DNA of 48,491 bases, from positions 1-48,491 of the forward strand of contig CAISVF010000131.1 of assembly GCA_903888765.1 (NCBI GenBank). The letters run 5' to 3'. Under the pieces are notes generated by a model. That model was not told the origin of the DNA, did not search any database, and saw only the letters and a program-made list of their open reading frames with translations. The translations under genes and the position numbers were made by a program. The number at the start of each line of letters is the position of its first letter. Position 1 is the stretch's first letter. The stretch is from an uncultured Verrucomicrobia subdivision 3 bacterium. Its GTDB lineage: Bacteria > Verrucomicrobiota > Verrucomicrobiia > Limisphaerales > UBA11358. Positions 25,915-34,787 of this stretch are shown here, one piece after another.

Positions 25915-26928
25915 TCAAGCCACCAGAAAATCACCCGCCAGCCGGACCAGGGCATCAATCCAGGCCGGGTGCTCGTTCATGCACGGAATCCGCGTGAATT
26001 CTTTTCCGTTGCCAGCCATAAATTCCTCGCAGCCGCGCATTCCGATTTCTTCGATGGTTTCCAGACAGTCGGCCACAAACGCCGGACAGATGACGAGCAT
26101 CTTTTTTTTGCCCTCATTGGCCAGCCGCGGCAATTCGTAATCGGTGTAGGGCTTTAGCCAGGGATCCTTGCCCAATCGGGATTGGAACGAAACGGAATAT
26201 TTTTCCCGGGGCACCCCTGCCAATTTCACAAACGCCGCAGTTGTGGCAAAACACTGAGCCCGGTAACAGGTCGCATGTGCCGGCGAGGCGCTCTCGCAAC
26301 AATTGTCCTTCACGAGGCAGTGACAGCCAGTCGGATCCGATTTGCGCAAATGTCGCTCTGGAATTCCGTGGTAGCTGAACAACAGATGATCATAATCTCG
26401 CTTAAGAAAATCCGCTGCGCTGCTCACCAAAGCCCGGATGTAATCAGGATGGTCAAAATACGGTGCCTGCACGGTTAGCTTCAATTGCGGGGCAAATTTA
26501 GCGGCAACTTCCTTCACGCGCACCACGGCGGTTTCGTAGCTCGACATGGCAAAATGTGGAAACATCGGGATCAGGAGCGTTTCTGTGGCCCCGTTTGCCG
26601 CCAGCCTTTTCACGGCGGATTCTATGGAAGGATTCTGATACCGCATGGCCAGATCCACCGGCACCGTTAGCCGGGCCTGCAACAGTTGCTGCACATGTCG
26701 GCTGGTGACCACAAGAGGCGAGCCATCCTTGGTCCAGACCTTGTCATAGGCTTCGCCTGATTCATGCGGGCGCTTGATTAGAATCATGCCCACGATCAAT
26801 CGCCGCAGCGGCCAGGCCACATCAATGACTCGCCCGTCCATCAGAAATTCGTTCAGGTATCGCCGTACATCCGGCACCGACGGAGAATCCGGCGAGCCGA
26901 GATTAACCAATAGAATTGCTTTGCTCAT
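25915..26928 (-). CDS. hemH: ferrochelatase
   Basis: This 337-residue enzyme inserts Fe2+ into protoporphyrin (or coproporphyrin) at the end of haem synthesis. It shows LLVNLGSPDSPSVPDVRRYLNEFL, the metal-site His in LFSYHGIPERHL, SFQSRLGKDPWLKPYTD, and the catalytic Glu in VADCLETIEEIGMRG. It overlaps the upstream hemY stop by ATGA, so translation is coupled. Confidence 0.96.
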   Translation of the reverse strand: MSKAILLVNLGSPDSPSVPDVRRYLNEFLMDGRVIDVAWPLRRLIVGMILIKRPHESGEAYDKVWTKDGSPLVVTSRHVQQLLQARLTVPVDLAMRYQNPSIESAVKRLAANGATETLLIPMFPHFAMSSYETAVVRVKEVAAKFAPQLKLTVQAPYFDHPDYIRALVSSAADFLKRDYDHLLFSYHGIPERHLRKSDPTGCHCLVKDNCCESASPAHATCYRAQCFATTAAFVKLAGVPREKYSVSFQSRLGKDPWLKPYTDYELPRLANEGKKKMLVICPAFVADCLETIEEIGMRGCEEFMAGNGKEFTRIPCMNEHPAWIDALVRLAGDFLVA

Positions 26929-28316
26929 GCTGGGATAAGTTTACCGAGCCGTTCGGCAATGTTCACGCCCGAAACGATGGAATCACCAAGCGAAACACCG
27001 TCTCGATAATGCCCGGCAAAAAAGAGATTGGGCGCGGCGCTTTCAAGGTCTTGCAGCCGCTGCCGATACCGGCCGTAGCCGACATTATATTGAGGGATGG
27101 CCTGTGGCCAGGACTTGGTATGCGTAAACACCGGGTTCGATTTAACACCTAAAAGCACCCGCAAATCCGCCAGCGTCGCTGCAACCAATTTATCGGGTGG
27201 CAGCAGACCAAGTTCAGGATAGCGCGCACCACCGATATAACTGGTTAGCGTGATATGATCTGCCGGTGCCCGGCCGGGAAACAGCGCCGAAGAAAATATG
27301 GTGCCCAGAATTTTGAACCCTTCAATTTTGGGGATCAGCATCCCGAAGCCGCAACTTGGATGCGCCACCGCTTCACGGCGAAAACCGAGGACCACCGCCG
27401 CGACCGGCGGATAGCTGATTTCCGCAAACTCGGAGAGATCCAATTTAGTAACAGCGCCTTCAGCCGCCGTGAGCCGGGAACCTTCCAGTTCCAGCTTCGC
27501 CAATTGATGCGCTGTGCCGCAATAAATCACTTTATTAAAATCAGCTGCCCCGCCAGGCGTCGCCACGCGCCAGCCACTGCCGGTTTGCGAGAGCTTGGAG
27601 ACCGGCGAATTCAATTTCAAGGCATCCCCGAGCTGAGCCGCCAGCGTATCCGGCAGTACCTGCAAGCCCTCATCGAAAGAAAACTTAGCCGCCCGATCTT
27701 TCGCCACCTCGCCCGATTTCTTTCGGGCACGCGCGCCGAAAATCTGGCCCTTGATCATGGAGCCGTAATTATCTTCCAGTGCCTTAAGCTTGGGGAAGGC
27801 GTGTGGCAGCGACAATTGGTATGGATCGCCCGCATAAATGCCGGCCACCAGCGCATCAATCGCGTGGTCGAGAAACTCCTGATTAAATCGGCGGACGACG
27901 AATTGCCCGATACTTTCTTCCACCCCGTCCCGGCGCGGCCGGATGAAGGGCTCGCGCAGCACCGCCAGCTTGGCCTTGGTGGTGAACAGTGGGGTCGTGA
28001 GAAAACTGAGCGGCGAACCGGGCATTTCGATCGGTCGTCCGTACCGCACCACAAAGCGGGCTTCGGCCCGTGGATCTGTGGTCAACTTGCGAGATTCCAA
28101 TCCTGCATCGCGGATCAGCTGCGCGATTTTAGGTGATGTTTCTAGAATTGTATTGGGCCCAAATTCTGCGAGGAACCCATCTTTGCGCAGCGTTTGGATC
28201 ACCCCGCCTGGACGGTGACTGCCCTCATAAACCGTAACCGCCAGCCCTGCGCGTTTTAGATAAAACGCAGCGGTCAACCCGGTGATGCCGGCTCCGATAA
28301 TGGCGATTGATTTCAT
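26925..28316 (-). CDS. hemY: protoporphyrinogen/coproporphyrinogen oxidase (HemY type)
   Basis: This 463-residue FAD enzyme oxidises the porphyrinogen in late haem synthesis. The N-terminus has the dinucleotide-binding fold SIAIIGAGITGLTAAFYLKRAG and the family signature PGGVIQTLRKDGFLAEFGPNTIL. The C-terminus has the second FAD motif NLFFAGHYRDGVSLGDSIVSG. Length is typical. It directly precedes hemH with a 4-base overlap. Whether it serves the protoporphyrin- or coproporphyrin-dependent route cannot be decided from the motifs. Confidence 0.93.
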   Translation of the reverse strand: MKSIAIIGAGITGLTAAFYLKRAGLAVTVYEGSHRPGGVIQTLRKDGFLAEFGPNTILETSPKIAQLIRDAGLESRKLTTDPRAEARFVVRYGRPIEMPGSPLSFLTTPLFTTKAKLAVLREPFIRPRRDGVEESIGQFVVRRFNQEFLDHAIDALVAGIYAGDPYQLSLPHAFPKLKALEDNYGSMIKGQIFGARARKKSGEVAKDRAAKFSFDEGLQVLPDTLAAQLGDALKLNSPVSKLSQTGSGWRVATPGGAADFNKVIYCGTAHQLAKLELEGSRLTAAEGAVTKLDLSEFAEISYPPVAAVVLGFRREAVAHPSCGFGMLIPKIEGFKILGTIFSSALFPGRAPADHITLTSYIGGARYPELGLLPPDKLVAATLADLRVLLGVKSNPVFTHTKSWPQAIPQYNVGYGRYRQRLQDLESAAPNLFFAGHYRDGVSLGDSIVSGVNIAERLGKLIPA

Positions 28317-28879
28317 TGATTTAAAAACCGGTCAAACCGATTACCGTGTCGACGCCCGGCCGGGATTTGTGAGATTTTTATTTAGGGTAATGCCTAGCAT
28401 TAAAAGATACATATTAACAATGGTCTAGCTTGACGTCCACCGTTGACTTGGCAATTTTCCCAACGCCCATATCGGATGCAACCGGGGCCGGGCAAAACCG
28501 ACGAATAGCTCATCCATAGAGCCTGAATTATTGTGGCTTCGGCTTCAGCGGAAGCCGTAATGGAAAATGCGTTAAGGATGGATGTCGTCTGGTTTGAGGC
28601 GTAAAATTTATCCGGTCGCTCCCGGATTGCTCCCTGGTTTTTAAGGACCGCAAACGATCAACAAATTTTATTTGAACAATTTTCCCGTTGGACTGACTAA
28701 ATGAAAAACATTTTCTTTGCCGATTTTTCAGGCAAATTCGCAAGATGCAAAAGAGATTAAATTTGAAAACTCAGATGGGCGGGGATTTTTTTATTCGCAC
28801 AGAATAAAAGGATTTTCACCTGGAAAATTTCTCCGCTGAACAATTTGCGATTCGCAAACGGCATTAAGAATTTCCACCC
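28317..28879. other. 563-base divergent intergenic region (hemY / bat operon)
   Basis: No ORF with protein character is seen. It must hold the promoters for hemY on the minus strand and for the DUF58 operon on the plus strand. A compact hairpin, CGGCTTC-AGCG-GAAGCCG, lies at 28540-28557. The part from about 28640 to 28860 is AT-rich. No tRNA or known riboswitch is recognised. Confidence 0.5.
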
Positions 28880-29788
28880 ATGATTCCTCGCGAGATTCTC
28901 AAAAAAATCCGGCAGATCGAGCTGCGCACGAACCGCATCGTGACTGAAACGCTTGCCGGCCAGTACCATTCCGTTTTCAAGGGGCAGGGCATGAACTTTG
29001 ACGAGGTGCGCGAATATCAGCCCGGCGACGATGTTCGCGCAATTGACTGGAATGTCACCGCGCGGATGAATCATCCGTTCATCAAGAAGTTCGTGGAGGA
29101 ACGCGAACTCACCCTTATGCTGGTGGTGGATGTCAGCGGATCGGGCTTGTTCGGTTCGCGCGGCCAGTCCAAGCGTGAACTCGCCGCCGAGATCGCCTCT
29201 GTGCTCGCCTTCTCGGCCATCCGCAACAACGATAAGGTCGGATTAGTTCTTTTCAGTGACGAGGTGGAAAAATTCATTCCGCCGCGCAAAGGTCGCAGCC
29301 ATGTCCTGCGGGTCATTCGCGAAGTCCTGTTCTTCGAGCCAAAGCGGCGCGGAACCGATTTGAAGGCGGCGCTGGATTTTTTTATGCGCGTGCAATCCCA
29401 TAAGGCCGTGACAGTCGTGGTGTCGGATTTTCTGACGCCGGAGGGTGGCGGGAGTCTGCCCAAGGCGCTGCAAACTTCCCTGCGGATGGCCAACCGCAAG
29501 CATGACGTGGTGGCCGTGCAGATCACGGACCGCTATGAATTGGCCCTGCCCAGCTTGGGCCGGCTGATTTTGCAGGATGCCGAGACCGGTGAGACGGTGG
29601 AATTAAACACCACTCGCGCCAGCAGCCGCGACGCCTTTATGCTGCGCCAGGAAAAGCAGCGCGGCGAATTGGCCCGGCAATTTCGCGCATCCGGAATTGA
29701 TACCATTCAATTGCGCACCGACGAGCCGTATGGGGCGGCGCTTGGAAAGTTTTTTGAAACTCGCGAGAAACGGAGGCTGCGCGGATGA
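28880..29788 (+). CDS. DUF58 domain protein (Bat operon)
   Basis: This 302-residue cytosolic protein contains the DUF58 signature GQYHSVFKGQGMNFDEVREYQPGDDVRAIDWN and a following VWA-like fold with a metal-site-type motif LMLVVDVSGSGLFG. Such proteins usually sit beside a MoxR AAA ATPase and VWA proteins in stress or aerotolerance operons and probably act with them on envelope or protein complexes. It is the first gene of a five-gene set joined by ATGA overlaps. The MoxR gene normally just upstream is not in the 563 bases before it. Confidence 0.9.
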   Translation: MIPREILKKIRQIELRTNRIVTETLAGQYHSVFKGQGMNFDEVREYQPGDDVRAIDWNVTARMNHPFIKKFVEERELTLMLVVDVSGSGLFGSRGQSKRELAAEIASVLAFSAIRNNDKVGLVLFSDEVEKFIPPRKGRSHVLRVIREVLFFEPKRRGTDLKAALDFFMRVQSHKAVTVVVSDFLTPEGGGSLPKALQTSLRMANRKHDVVAVQITDRYELALPSLGRLILQDAETGETVELNTTRASSRDAFMLRQEKQRGELARQFRASGIDTIQLRTDEPYGAALGKFFETREKRRLRG

Positions 29789-30357
29789 TCACCAACGCAA
29801 CCCTTTCCAAGGCGCACAGCGCTGCCCCGGCGGTCAGCGACATTCGCGATATCAAGCCGCCGCTGGAAATCTCCAGCGGACTTGCCTGGCTGTGGTGGAC
29901 GCTGGCGGCCATCGCTGTGGTGGTGCTGGCGGCTTTTCTTTGGCGCTGGTGTCAGCGACGAAAGGTCAATGTTCCCATCGTCCCGCCAGTGCCGGCGCAT
30001 GTCCGCGCGCAGCAAAAGCTGGCGGCGGCCTTGGCGCTCCTCGGTCAGCCAAAACCTTTCGTCACTGCGGTCTCCGACACGGTGCGAACTTATTTGGAGG
30101 AACGGTTTGACTTTCGCGCGCCGGAGCGAACCACGGAAGAATTTCTGCGCGAGTTGAGCAGCACCAGTCTGCTGGTGAAGGAACAGAAAGAAAGTCTTGG
30201 CAGCTTTCTAGCCAGCTGCGACCTGGTGAAATTTGCCAAATACGAGCCGGGCGAAAAGGAACTGCGGGAGTTGCATGGCGCGGCGCTGCGACTGGTTGAA
30301 GAAACCAAGCCGGTAGAAGTCGTGAACCCGGAATTCAGAACCAGAGAAACGAAATGA
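29785..30357 (+). CDS. DUF4381-like membrane protein of the Bat operon
   Basis: This 190-residue protein starts translation within the preceding stop codon (ATGA). It has IRDIKPPLEI just before one membrane helix (WLWWTLAAIAVVVLAAFLWRW), then a helical cytoplasmic part (TYLEERFDFRAPERTTEEFL). Position and layout match the DUF4381 proteins that lie between DUF58 and VWA genes. The function is unknown; it is probably a membrane adaptor of the complex. Confidence 0.75.
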   Translation: MITNATLSKAHSAAPAVSDIRDIKPPLEISSGLAWLWWTLAAIAVVVLAAFLWRWCQRRKVNVPIVPPVPAHVRAQQKLAAALALLGQPKPFVTAVSDTVRTYLEERFDFRAPERTTEEFLRELSSTSLLVKEQKESLGSFLASCDLVKFAKYEPGEKELRELHGAALRLVEETKPVEVVNPEFRTRETK

Positions 30358-31352
30358 CGTTTGCGTATCCTTATTTATTGCTGCTGCTCTTGCTCCTGCC
30401 CTTGGTGGCATGGCTGAAAGGACGCCGCAGCCAGCCGCCGGCATTTTTATATTCATCCGTGAAGTTAGTCGAGGGACTGACGCGAGCCCGGCGTTCGCGA
30501 GCGGGCCGTTTTCTGATGGCGCTGCGCTGGATCACCTTGGCGATCTTCATTGTGGCGCTGGCCCAGCCGCGCTGGCTGAAAAGCCACACCGAGGTAAAAG
30601 CCAGTGGCGTGGATATTGTTGCCACTTTGGACATGTCCGGTAGCATGATTTCCGAGGATTTTGAAGTGCATGGCGAACGGGTAAACCGGTTCAACATGGC
30701 GCGTTCCGTGCTGAAAAGTTTCATCGATCAGCGCCCCAATGACCGCATCGGGCTGGTATTGTTTGCCACCCAGGCTTATATCGCCACGCCACTCACGCTG
30801 GATCATGATTTTCTGCAAGAAAATCTGGATCGGCTTGAGATTGGTGCCATTGAGGAGAATTCCACGGCCATTGGCGATGGGCTTGGCACGGCGGTGAATC
30901 GGCTGCGCGATTTGAAGGCAAAAAGTAAAATCGTGATTCTGATGACGGATGGGCAGAACAATTCCGGCAAACTGGATCCGCTCGTGGCTGCGGAAGCGGC
31001 GGCGGCTATGAAGGTGAAAGTTTATACGGTCGGCATCGGCATGCGCGGTCAGGCGCCGATGCCCGCGCGCGACATGTTTGGTCGCAAGGTTTATCAAATG
31101 GTGGCGGTGGATATTGACGAAGACACGCTGCAAAAAGTCGCGGACAAGACGGGTGGAAAATATTATCGCGCCGACAATGCGGAGAAGTTCCGGCAAATTT
31201 ACGCGGAAATTGACAAATTGGAAAAGACCGAGGCGACGGTCAATAAATACACCGAGTTCAAGGAGCTGTTCCCGTGGTTCGCCACCGCCGGACTGGCGTT
31301 GCTCCTGTTGGAACTGGTCCTGGGACAAACGATTTTTCGAAGGTTGCCATGA
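30354..31352 (+). CDS. BatA-like VWA-domain membrane protein
   Basis: This 332-residue inner-membrane protein has two N-terminal helices (YPYLLLLLLLLPLVAWLKG and WITLAIFIVALAQPRW), a VWA domain with an intact metal site (VDIVATLDMSGSM, a distal Thr/Asp in ILMTDGQNNSG) and a C-terminal helix (FATAGLALLLLELVLGQTIF). This is the BatA layout. It starts within the preceding stop (ATGA) and is followed by the BatB-like gene with another ATGA. Confidence 0.9.
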   Translation: MTFAYPYLLLLLLLLPLVAWLKGRRSQPPAFLYSSVKLVEGLTRARRSRAGRFLMALRWITLAIFIVALAQPRWLKSHTEVKASGVDIVATLDMSGSMISEDFEVHGERVNRFNMARSVLKSFIDQRPNDRIGLVLFATQAYIATPLTLDHDFLQENLDRLEIGAIEENSTAIGDGLGTAVNRLRDLKAKSKIVILMTDGQNNSGKLDPLVAAEAAAAMKVKVYTVGIGMRGQAPMPARDMFGRKVYQMVAVDIDEDTLQKVADKTGGKYYRADNAEKFRQIYAEIDKLEKTEATVNKYTEFKELFPWFATAGLALLLLELVLGQTIFRRLP

Positions 31353-33001
31353 GATTCGAGCATCCCCAAATTCTTTGGTTATTGCTGGTGGTTCCGCCGC
31401 TGCTTTCCGGGCTTTTCTGGTGGTCCTGGCGGGTCCGGCAAAAATTGCTGACGCAATTCGTGCAGGCGCGCTTGTTGTCGGCCTTGACGGTTGGCCTGTC
31501 GCCAGCCCGGCAAAAATTCCGTTTTGCTCTGGTGGTTGTTGCTGTCGCGGCGTTGGTGCTTGCGCTCGCTCGGCCGCAGCGTGGTTTTGATTTACAGGAA
31601 GTCGAGCAGCGGGGGCTGGACATCATTGTTGCCGTGGATACTTCCAAGTCCATGCTGGCAACGGATATCGCGCCGAACCGGCTGGAGCGTGCCAAGCTGG
31701 CTGCGTTAGAATTGATGCAGCGAGCGGCCACGGACCGCATGGGCCTGGTCGCCTTTGCCGGCGACGCGTTTCTGGAATGTCCCCTGACCATTGATAATAC
31801 GGCCTTCCAGCAAAGCGTGCAGGCGCTGAACGTGAACTCGATTCCGCAAGGCGGCACGGCCCTCGCCGAGGCCATCAAAACTGCCCTTGCGGCCTTCAAG
31901 GAGAAAAATCATTTCAAGTCGCTCGTCTTGTTTTCCGATGGCGAGGACAATGACGAAGGTGCGCTGGAAGCCGCACAAAACGCTGCGAAGGAAGGCTTGA
32001 AGATTTTTACCGTCGGCGTCGGTTCGGCAGAGGGGACGCTGGTGCAAGTAGCCGATGGCAAGGGGAATTCCGATTACATTCGCGACGAAAAGGGGCAGGT
32101 CGTCAAAAGCAAACTGAACGAGGCCCTGCTTCAGCAGATCGCGACGGCGGCGGGTGGGTTTTACCTGCCCTTGCGGGGGGCGACCACCATGGACACCCTG
32201 TATGACCGGGGCCTTGCAACCCTGCCTAAAACCGAGACCAAGGAAAAACTGGTGCGGCGTTATCACGAACAGTTTCAATGGCCGCTCGCTGCTGCAATTT
32301 TGCTGCTGCTGGCGGAAGTTATTTTGCCGGAACGAAAGCGTGAGGCAAAGTCTGTTGCCGGTGCCACGGCCAAGCTGGCGGGGTTGGTTTTGGCCGTTTG
32401 CCTGCTGCCGGATTTGCTGGCGGCTTCCTCTGCCGATGCCTTGCGGGATTACCGGGCCGGGAATTTCACCAATTCCATGGTGGAATACGCGCGGTTATCG
32501 GAAATTCAAACCAACGATTTGCGACTCGTTTTTAATGCCGGCGTGGCGGCATACCGGGCCACAAACTATGAGGCAGCGGTAAATTATTTTCAATCGGCCA
32601 CGCTGGCACCGGACTTAAAGCTTCAGGAGCAGGCGTTTTATAACCTCGCCAACACCCGATATCGGCAGGGTGCCGCCGCCAAGGACCTCGATGCGCTGCA
32701 GGAAGCCTGGGAGGGGGTTATTAAAATTTACGAGCGCGCGGTGGCGCTGGACCAGCGGGATGCCGATGCGGCGTTCAATCTGGCGTTCGTGAAAAATGCC
32801 GTGGAACAGATCAAAATGTTTCGCGAGGCGATGCGCCGCGCCAAGAGCGATGCCGATGCCGCAGTGCGCCAGCGCAATTATCACCGCGCTGTCGAGATCA
32901 TGGATCAGTTGCTGAAAAATCAGGTCGCCGCCAAGCAGTTTGAAGAGTTCACCAAAAAATTGAAGGATATTGATGCGATTGCCACTCCTCCTCAGCCTTA
33001 G
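31349..33001 (+). CDS. BatB-like VWA protein fused to TPR region
   Basis: The start is the ATG overlapping the batA stop, giving MRFEHPQILWLLLVVPPLL; the track start at 31274 would overlap batA by 79 bases. Two N-terminal helices and a VWA domain (IIVAVDTSKSML, SLVLFSDGEDND) form the BatB part up to about residue 310. A further hydrophobic segment (VAGATAKLAGLVLAVCLLPDLLAAS) leads to tetratricopeptide-like repeats (LVFNAGVAAYRATNYEAAVNYF, AFYNLANTRYRQGA, DADAAFNLAFVKN). This combines BatB with the TPR part often separate as BatC. The TPR region probably docks partner proteins in the periplasm. Confidence 0.9.
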   Translation: MRFEHPQILWLLLVVPPLLSGLFWWSWRVRQKLLTQFVQARLLSALTVGLSPARQKFRFALVVVAVAALVLALARPQRGFDLQEVEQRGLDIIVAVDTSKSMLATDIAPNRLERAKLAALELMQRAATDRMGLVAFAGDAFLECPLTIDNTAFQQSVQALNVNSIPQGGTALAEAIKTALAAFKEKNHFKSLVLFSDGEDNDEGALEAAQNAAKEGLKIFTVGVGSAEGTLVQVADGKGNSDYIRDEKGQVVKSKLNEALLQQIATAAGGFYLPLRGATTMDTLYDRGLATLPKTETKEKLVRRYHEQFQWPLAAAILLLLAEVILPERKREAKSVAGATAKLAGLVLAVCLLPDLLAASSADALRDYRAGNFTNSMVEYARLSEIQTNDLRLVFNAGVAAYRATNYEAAVNYFQSATLAPDLKLQEQAFYNLANTRYRQGAAAKDLDALQEAWEGVIKIYERAVALDQRDADAAFNLAFVKNAVEQIKMFREAMRRAKSDADAAVRQRNYHRAVEIMDQLLKNQVAAKQFEEFTKKLKDIDAIATPPQP

Positions 33002-33593
33002 CGCACTGCTGCTGCCATGGCAGCCCGCTCGCGCGCAGCTTGCTCCCGCCGGGGATTTTTTCCACAGCGGTGCCCAGTTTTACATTTCCAACAATGTCGC
33101 CCAGGCCAAGGAGATTGTGGAGATGGGCCGCAAACTTTATCCCGATGACGACAAGCTGAAAAAGCTCGAGGAGTTGCTCAAACAGCAAAGCCAGCAACAG
33201 CAGTCCCAACAAAATCAATCGTCCCAGCAAAACCAGTCACAACCGGACAAAAAAGATCAGCCGAAGGATTCGCAGCAACAAAAGTCGGAAAGTCAGCAAA
33301 ACCAGCCGGATAAAAAATCTCCGGATCAGCCCAAGCCGGACGAGCAGAAATCCGCAGCCCAAAAAAAGGAGGAGTCGGAAAAAAAGCCGGATGCGCAAAA
33401 ATCTTCCGCCGATAAAAAAGATGAAAAAAATCCAGACAAGGCGGATGGCGAAGCCCAAGCAATGAAGCCCGGCCAGATGACTCCGGAGGAAGCCAAGCGA
33501 CTATTGGAATCCCAGAAAGCCAGCGAGCAGCTTTTGCAGTGGAAACCGGAAAACAAGCCGCGCGATAGTCGGCGCCCTATCAAAGATTGGTAA
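32973..33593 (+). CDS. secreted BatC-like protein with Gln/Lys/Ser-rich low-complexity region
   Basis: This 206-residue protein overlaps the end of the previous gene by 29 bases. It has a signal peptide (MRLPLLLSLSALLLPWQPARA), a short TPR-like pair (AGDFFHSGAQFYISNNVAQAKEIVEMG) and a long hydrophilic region of Gln, Lys, Ser, Asp and Pro (residues about 60-160). The C-terminal helix MTPEEAKRLLESQKASEQLL is the segment usually found near the end of BatC/TPR proteins of these operons. The low-complexity region has expanded in short repeats. It probably acts as a flexible periplasmic linker. Confidence 0.8.
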   Translation: MRLPLLLSLSALLLPWQPARAQLAPAGDFFHSGAQFYISNNVAQAKEIVEMGRKLYPDDDKLKKLEELLKQQSQQQQSQQNQSSQQNQSQPDKKDQPKDSQQQKSESQQNQPDKKSPDQPKPDEQKSAAQKKEESEKKPDAQKSSADKKDEKNPDKADGEAQAMKPGQMTPEEAKRLLESQKASEQLLQWKPENKPRDSRRPIKDW

Positions 33594-33757
33594 TCGGGAG
33601 GCTTTTGCAGCTATGCCGCCATGCTTTACTGAAACCCTGTCTTGACGGTCTTCCGGTAAGGTCGCAAAATTGCCCCTGTTTATGCGCTCAAATCCAGCTT
33701 TCCCCTTTGTCAGCCGGCCCGTCGGGGCGGCTTGACTTCCGCACCGCTCTGCAAGCT

Positions 33758-34783
33758 ATGGCTTTCCAAGATATTTCCGGACACTCTCAGGGCGTGCAGC
33801 TGTTACAACGTTCGCTGGCGCGCGGACGCCTGGGCCACGCTTATTTGTTCACCGGTCAACACCTGGAAGAGTTGGAAATGCTAGCTCGGACGCTGGCGAA
33901 GACGCTCAATTGCCTGCACCCCATAAATATCGGCGGCGTCGCGACGGATTGCTGCGACTCCTGTGTGAGTTGCCGGAAAATCGATTCCGAAAACCATGCT
34001 GATATTCAATGGGCGCGGCCGGAATCCAAGACGCGCATTATTTCCGTGGACCAAACGCGCGAGCTGATGCGCGAAATTCAGCTCAAGCCCAATGACGCCC
34101 GATTCAAGGTTGCAGTGATTGTCGGGGCGGATCGACTGAACGTGCAGGCCGCCAACGCTTTCCTCAAAACGCTGGAGGAGCCGCCGGCAAAATGTGTGCT
34201 CATTTTGCTGTCCACCGAGCCTTCGCGGATTTTGGAAACCATCCTATCCCGCTGTCTGCGCCTTAATTTTTCCAGCGAGTCTCGGCCAGTCCTCACCGCC
34301 GAGCAATCGGAGTGGCTCAACCAGTTCAGCGGCATTGCCGTTGCGGAGCAGAAAAGTCTTTTTAGCCGCTATCGTCTGCTCGATTCGCTCCTGCAGCAGC
34401 TTGGTAAAATCCGCGCCCGCACGGATGAATTGCTCACGGCGCGCTCCCCTCTCGAAAAATACACCGATGTGGAAAAAGGACTGCGGGAAAAGTGGGAGGA
34501 TGAACTCGCCGCCGCCATTGAGGCTGAGTATCGCCGCCAGCGCGCCGATGTGCTGCTGCTGCTCCAAGGTTGGCTGCGTGATGTCTGGCTGCATACCCTT
34601 GCGGCGGGTGAAGATTTGCTCAGCTTTCCGCAAATTGCCGGGGTCGATGAAATTGCTCGCCGCCTGAGCTCGCGTCAGGCCCGGGACAATTTACAGGTGT
34701 TGGAACAGACGCAGCGGCTCCTGCACAGCAACGTTCAAGAGGCGCTTGCCCTTGAAGTCGGCCTTCTGAAATTGCAGTTGTGA
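33758..34783 (+). CDS. holB: DNA polymerase III delta-prime subunit
   Basis: This 341-residue clamp-loader subunit starts at the ATG before AFQDISGHSQGVQLLQRSL; the track extension from 33587 is unlike the family. It shows GRLGHAYLFTG, a zinc-binding set of cysteines (DCCDSCVSCRKI), IISVDQTRELMREIQLKP, ADRLNVQAANAFLKTLEEPP and the sensor motif ILSRCLRLNF. The stretch that should carry the P-loop reads TGQHLEELEMLARTLA, so it cannot bind ATP. That is in line with the non-ATPase role of delta-prime, but it lacks even the usual remnant Gly-Lys. Confidence 0.88.
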   Translation: MAFQDISGHSQGVQLLQRSLARGRLGHAYLFTGQHLEELEMLARTLAKTLNCLHPINIGGVATDCCDSCVSCRKIDSENHADIQWARPESKTRIISVDQTRELMREIQLKPNDARFKVAVIVGADRLNVQAANAFLKTLEEPPAKCVLILLSTEPSRILETILSRCLRLNFSSESRPVLTAEQSEWLNQFSGIAVAEQKSLFSRYRLLDSLLQQLGKIRARTDELLTARSPLEKYTDVEKGLREKWEDELAAAIEAEYRRQRADVLLLLQGWLRDVWLHTLAAGEDLLSFPQIAGVDEIARRLSSRQARDNLQVLEQTQRLLHSNVQEALALEVGLLKLQL

Positions 34784-34787
34784 AGTG

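Noticed and set aside
27255-28136. Plus-strand 293-residue ORF
   Set aside because: It lies wholly inside hemY on the other strand, and its translation has no domain character.
30465-31328. Minus-strand 287-residue ORF
   Set aside because: It is antisense to batA and rich in Arg/His/Gln, as expected of a shadow of GC-rich coding sequence.
33178-33462. CRISPR or tandem-repeat array in the Gln/Lys-rich region
   Set aside because: The repetition is codon-level low complexity within the BatC-like protein, without regular repeat-spacer spacing.
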